Source: a bacterium (GTDB taxonomy: Bacteria; Tectomicrobia; Entotheonellia; Entotheonellales; Entotheonellaceae). Taken from it: 8,647 nt of DNA. The translations under genes were made by a program, and so were the position numbers. The stretch is from positions 1 through 8,647 of the forward strand of contig JAPULM010000583.1 in the NCBI GenBank assembly GCA_027294925.1, written 5' to 3'. This document shows, piece after piece, positions 5,598 through 8,647 of this stretch. Position 1 is the first letter of the stretch; each line of letters starts with the position of its first letter. The notes under the pieces were generated by a model, which did not search any database, was not told the origin of the DNA, and worked only from the letters and a program-made list of their open reading frames with translations.

Positions 5598-7265
5598 TTA
5601 ATGACCAATGGCAGGGTGATAAACATCCAAATAGGTCGCCGCAATCCGAGACCATGAGTAGTGCGTGGTGGCAATGTCGCGAAGCGTCTGCTTGAATGCT
5701 TGCAGGCGCCCTGCCGATTGCATTTGTTGCTGAAAGGCAAGACACGTCATGACATTTTGAGCAATATTTAGGCAGGCATCGGCTGACAACGGAACGTTAG
5801 CGAGCGCTAAATCATACGGAGCCAGGTGGGTTTTAACCACATCGGCGATTTCTTTAAAGGCCGACTGGTAGGTCACAATGGGTAGGACACCACAGGCCAA
5901 TGCTTCAATAGCTACCATACCAAACGCTTCAGGAAACACCGACGGTGCTACCAATACATCGCTACAGGGGAGAATATATTTGAGATTGGCGTGGTCGATG
6001 ATGCCAGTAAAGATGATCGCATCGCGAAGCACCGGCGCACTGGATTCTAACGCGCCCTGTATGGCCGGCGCATGACGGTGTAGATTGTCCGCTAACAACG
6101 GTAATGGCGTTGCGCTTGCATGTGAACCATCATCTGATGAAGTTGTCAGCATCTCTTGTAACAGATCCAGTCGTTTACAGGAGAGACAATGTACCATGTA
6201 TTCGGCAATTTCGCGGAAGGGACCAAAACCAATGAACACAAACTTGCAGTGCGGGTAGCGTTGCAGAATGAGCGGAGCGGCTAGCAGCAACAAATATAAC
6301 CCTTTGGTCCATAAATACTTGCCGACAAACAGGACGATGTGATCGGTGCGCCAATCGATTGATTGTATTTTTGTGATGACATTTTGGTCAACGTAGCGGT
6401 AATCATAGCTGGAACGTACGTCCTGTATGAGCGCATCGGTTGCGGCCGGTGAGACCGGTAGATGTTCAAACATCTGAGCGCTTTGTTCCGGTGTTCTGCC
6501 TTTGCTGCGCTGTACAATAGGTTGTATCTGTTCGACAAACGCTGTGATATGGGCTTGTTTGGGGCCGTTTAGCAACAAAAAATTCTCGACATCAACACCA
6601 GCCGGAACAATGTGTACGCGTTCAACCAGCTGTGGCATGTCGTGTTCATCGAGAAACGTGCAGAGTTCTTCACGGGCATGTTCGCTATCGACGATGATCG
6701 TATCAGCGGACTCAAGCCCTGCCTGTGCATAGGGCAAGAGGCGTGGATCCTTTTTAACGGAAAAGTTCAGAGCGCTGCCGTGCACCGTTACAACATGAGG
6801 GTACGAATGGTCATTGGGAAGTTGCGCAACGATGTACGGAAACATAATGGTGTGATTGGTCTGGATGACGTCGACGGCAAAGGTCGCCAGAATCGTTGTC
6901 AAGGCCTGCAGATTTTGCTCGATGTAGGTGCGAATTTCGCCCTCTGAACAGGCCGGAAACTCTTTCACGATAAAGCCGTCGTAATGGTCAAACACGTAAA
7001 CCGGCAAGAAGCCTGCCAAATCAGGACGAAACATCCGACAGGTGCCGCTATACGGCGTATCTTTGCTGTGATGCTTGACCAGTTCCGTATGATGGTGGCG
7101 AAATGTGTAAACCTCATTGACGTAATCAAGGGTCTCCGGGTGATATTCTTGACATACGAGGTACACATCGTGACCGACTTTACAGAATTCCCGCGCCAGA
7201 TTACTGACGTATAAATTGCTGCCTGTACCGGTTAAAAGATAGCCGTGTGTCATCAGTATCCGCAT
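5598..7265 (-). CDS. GT4-type glycosyltransferase (GT-B fold) with two large insertions
   Basis: A product of 555 residues, well above the roughly 370-420 usual for family 4 retaining glycosyltransferases, which move sugar from a nucleotide-sugar to an acceptor. The start 'MRILMTHGYLLTGTGSNLYVSNLA' is the first Rossmann strand with its Gly-rich loop. The second domain has 'FVGKYLWTKG' (313-322), with K321 at the phosphate-binding Lys position, and 'PEAFGMVAIEALACGVLP' with the E-x7-E pair E446 and E454. Extra length lies at about 231-306, between 'PAGVDVENF' and the second domain, and at about 358-414, before 'IIFTGIIDH'. No signal peptide or membrane helix is seen. The ATG at 7265 is chosen for its GAAGG seven bases upstream and because the fold begins there. 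An ATG at 7349 in the same frame, overlapping the dusA stop by 11 bases, would add 28 polar residues. Acceptor and sugar are unknown; family call is firm. Confidence 0.85.
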   Translation of the reverse strand: MRILMTHGYLLTGTGSNLYVSNLAREFCKVGHDVYLVCQEYHPETLDYVNEVYTFRHHHTELVKHHSKDTPYSGTCRMFRPDLAGFLPVYVFDHYDGFIVKEFPACSEGEIRTYIEQNLQALTTILATFAVDVIQTNHTIMFPYIVAQLPNDHSYPHVVTVHGSALNFSVKKDPRLLPYAQAGLESADTIIVDSEHAREELCTFLDEHDMPQLVERVHIVPAGVDVENFLLLNGPKQAHITAFVEQIQPIVQRSKGRTPEQSAQMFEHLPVSPAATDALIQDVRSSYDYRYVDQNVITKIQSIDWRTDHIVLFVGKYLWTKGLYLLLLAAPLILQRYPHCKFVFIGFGPFREIAEYMVHCLSCKRLDLLQEMLTTSSDDGSHASATPLPLLADNLHRHAPAIQGALESSAPVLRDAIIFTGIIDHANLKYILPCSDVLVAPSVFPEAFGMVAIEALACGVLPIVTYQSAFKEIADVVKTHLAPYDLALANVPLSADACLNIAQNVMTCLAFQQQMQSAGRLQAFKQTLRDIATTHYSWSRIAATYLDVYHPAIGH

Positions 7266-7272
7266 GCCTTGA

Positions 7273-7277
7273 CCTTC
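7273..7277 (-). promoter_or_regulatory. Ribosome binding site that decides the glycosyltransferase start
   Basis: GAAGG on the - strand lies seven bases before the ATG at 7265. The upstream in-frame ATG at 7349 has no purine-rich site and could be used only by coupling to dusA translation. This is the main argument for the shorter protein. Confidence 0.55.
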
Positions 7278-7338
7278 GCTTACGTCTTCCCTTTGCGGCA
7301 AGGGTAGGAGGATGTCGCTTGCTTTTGTCGGTGCTGTT

Positions 7339-8400
7339 TCATTCTTCATCGGTCAAGATGATGAATTCTTGACCGTGGTGTGGCGGACAAGCATCCAGAA
7401 TATCGTTCGGCAACAGACGTAGGGCATCGGGCAAGATCATCACCGCATCAGAAGCGCGCTGTAGACGCTCGGTTAAATAGCGCCGCCACACTTTTGCCAC
7501 ACGCTGGTAGGCGAATAACCCCATCATATGACGTAACATGCGGGTGGCGCTAATACCTTGTGTCAGCCAGTACTCGACGTAGGGTATCATCGTCTCGATT
7601 ACCTGGCGCCGGTTGGGTGGTGGGGTTTTATCTGCACAACATAACGTATCAGCCTGGGCAAAAAGAAACGGATTGTCGTATGCTGCCCGACCGATCATCA
7701 CGCCATCAACCTGTTGCAGATGCTCTTGAGCTTGTTCAAGCGACGTAATACCGCCATTAATCTCGATGAGGAGATTGGGGAATTCATGCTTGAGGCGATA
7801 GACATCCGGATAGCGTAGTGGTGGTATGGTGCGATTTTCCCGTGGACTTAAGCCCTGCAGCAGCGCCACCCGAGCATGCACGATAAACCGATCGCAACCT
7901 GCTTGGGACACCATATGGACAAAGCGTGCCAGGTCGTCATAGTGATCCAGGTTGTCAATGCCAATGCGGTGTTTAACCGTAACCGGTAATGACGTTGCCT
8001 GCCGCATGGCTTCGACGCTGCGTGCCACGACTTCCGGCTGCGCCATCAGACAGGCGCCGAAGTGTCCGCTCTGCACCCGGTCGCTGGGACAACCCACATT
8101 CAGATTGACCTCATGATAGCCGTAGGCTTCGGCAATGCACGCGCATGCCGCTAACTGGCATGGATCATCGCCACCCAGTTGCAGAGCCAGCGGCAGTTCT
8201 TCCTGGGAGAATCCCAGCAACTTATCGCGGTCGCCGTGCAGAATGGCTCCCGTCGTGATCATTTCGCTATAAAGCATCGTGTGCTTGGTGATTTGGCGCA
8301 TCAGATAACGGTAATACCGATCGGTGCGATCCAACATCGGTGCGATGCTCAGTGGCCGTGTAGAGCCACTGCCATTGGCTATGTTTTGTTCGAGGCCCAT
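7339..8400 (-). CDS. dusA: tRNA-dihydrouridine synthase A
   Basis: A product of 353 residues, the normal size. DusA reduces specific uridines in the D-loop of tRNA (U20 and U20a in E. coli) to dihydrouridine, using FMN and NADPH in the cytoplasm. Visible marks are 'SIAPMLDRTDRYYRYLMR' (18-35), the FMN-barrel entry typical of DusA. 'NLNVGCPSDRVQSGHFGACLM' follows, with C104 as the catalytic proton donor. 'HARVALLQGLSPRENRTIPPL' is a DusA-specific loop that separates it from DusB and DusC. 'EINGGI' and 'DGVMIGRAAYDNPFLF' are phosphate-binding turns of the TIM barrel, and the C-terminal helical tRNA-binding domain is present. The start at 8400 has AAAAGGGG eight bases upstream. The gene begins 14 bases after the aminotransferase stop, and its own stop lies within the possible 5' extension of the glycosyltransferase, so an operon is likely. 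All key residues look intact. Confidence 0.96.
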   Translation of the reverse strand: MGLEQNIANGSGSTRPLSIAPMLDRTDRYYRYLMRQITKHTMLYSEMITTGAILHGDRDKLLGFSQEELPLALQLGGDDPCQLAACACIAEAYGYHEVNLNVGCPSDRVQSGHFGACLMAQPEVVARSVEAMRQATSLPVTVKHRIGIDNLDHYDDLARFVHMVSQAGCDRFIVHARVALLQGLSPRENRTIPPLRYPDVYRLKHEFPNLLIEINGGITSLEQAQEHLQQVDGVMIGRAAYDNPFLFAQADTLCCADKTPPPNRRQVIETMIPYVEYWLTQGISATRMLRHMMGLFAYQRVAKVWRRYLTERLQRASDAVMILPDALRLLPNDILDACPPHHGQEFIILTDEE

Positions 8401-8408
8401 CGATACTA

Positions 8409-8416
8409 CCCCTTTT
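8409..8416 (-). promoter_or_regulatory. Strong dusA ribosome binding site overlapping the upstream stop codon
   Basis: AAAAGGGG on the - strand lies eight bases before the dusA ATG. Its first two bases are the last two bases of the aminotransferase TAA stop (8417-8415). This arrangement favours re-initiation by ribosomes that finish the aminotransferase, linking the output of the two genes. Confidence 0.65.
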
Positions 8417-8647
8417 AACGCTGGCCGGCACGATACATGGTCACTGCTTTTGCTAACCGTTCGACCCCTTGCGTCAACTCATCCACTTCATACAGGGCGA
8501 AACTCACACGCAACGCGTGTGGAAACAGACGTGATGCAGAGAATGCCTGACCAGGTCGGTACGAAACCCCAGCCTGCTGCGCCAGCGGCAGCAGTGCTTC
8601 CGTGTCCACATCGTTGGGGCAGGTGAGCCAGAAGAAATAGCCACCGG
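8415..8647 (-). CDS. PLP-dependent aminotransferase (class I/II, LysN/MocR-like), C-terminal fragment
   Basis: Only the last 76 or so residues are inside the window; the gene starts beyond the right edge, and the frame stays open to 8647. Visible are 'GGYFFWLTCP', then 'DTEALLPLAQQAGVSYRPGQAF', then 'ALRVSFALYEVDELTQGVERLAKAV'. This is the standard small-domain end of fold-type I aminotransferases of the 2-aminoadipate/LysN and MocR-like branch. The Arg in 'ALRVSFA' corresponds to the residue that grips the substrate carboxylate. The PLP-binding Lys lies outside the window, and so would any N-terminal DNA-binding domain, so enzyme and regulator cannot be told apart. It is followed after 14 bases by dusA on the same strand, which suggests co-transcription. 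Confidence 0.85.
   Translation of the reverse strand, partial: GGYFFWLTCPNDVDTEALLPLAQQAGVSYRPGQAFSASRLFPHALRVSFALYEVDELTQGVERLAKAVTMYRAGQR

Overview
The window reads as bacterial chromosome with moderately high GC and dense coding. Gene types include a flavin-dependent luciferase-like monooxygenase, a class III CoA-transferase and a very large HEAT-repeat NTPase. This mix is common in uncultivated environmental or symbiotic bacteria with large genomes, such as the Entotheonella/Tectomicrobia group. That placement is only inference from gene content; no rRNA or other marker gene is present.

Left edge (1-640): the 3' end of a luciferase-like monooxygenase gene on the + strand runs tail to tail into a short DinB-superfamily gene on the - strand. 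The DinB-like gene seems to have lost its first helix, because the conserved 'VEHI..TE' block begins at its very first codon.

Centre (641-4290): a 236-base non-coding gap holds a long imperfect inverted repeat (749-800). It is followed by a single + strand gene for a protein of about 1137 residues. Its order is signal peptide, 11 HEAT-like repeats of 32 residues, transmembrane helix, STAND/NACHT-type P-loop NTPase, winged-helix-like segment, HEAT repeats again, and a Glu-Pro tail. The likely topology is a repeat solenoid outside the membrane joined to an NTPase inside it. This is the most unusual item in the window.

Right part (4270-8647, all - strand, read right to left): the 3' end of a PLP-dependent aminotransferase gene, then dusA (tRNA-dihydrouridine synthase A), then a GT4-type glycosyltransferase with two large insertions, then a class III (CaiB/BaiF) CoA-transferase. 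The first three genes are tightly packed and look co-transcribed. The CoA-transferase follows a 113-base gap with an extended -10 promoter candidate, so it may have its own start. It converges on the HEAT/NTPase gene, overlapping it by 21 bases. No tRNA, rRNA, CRISPR array, IS element or convincing intrinsic terminator was seen.
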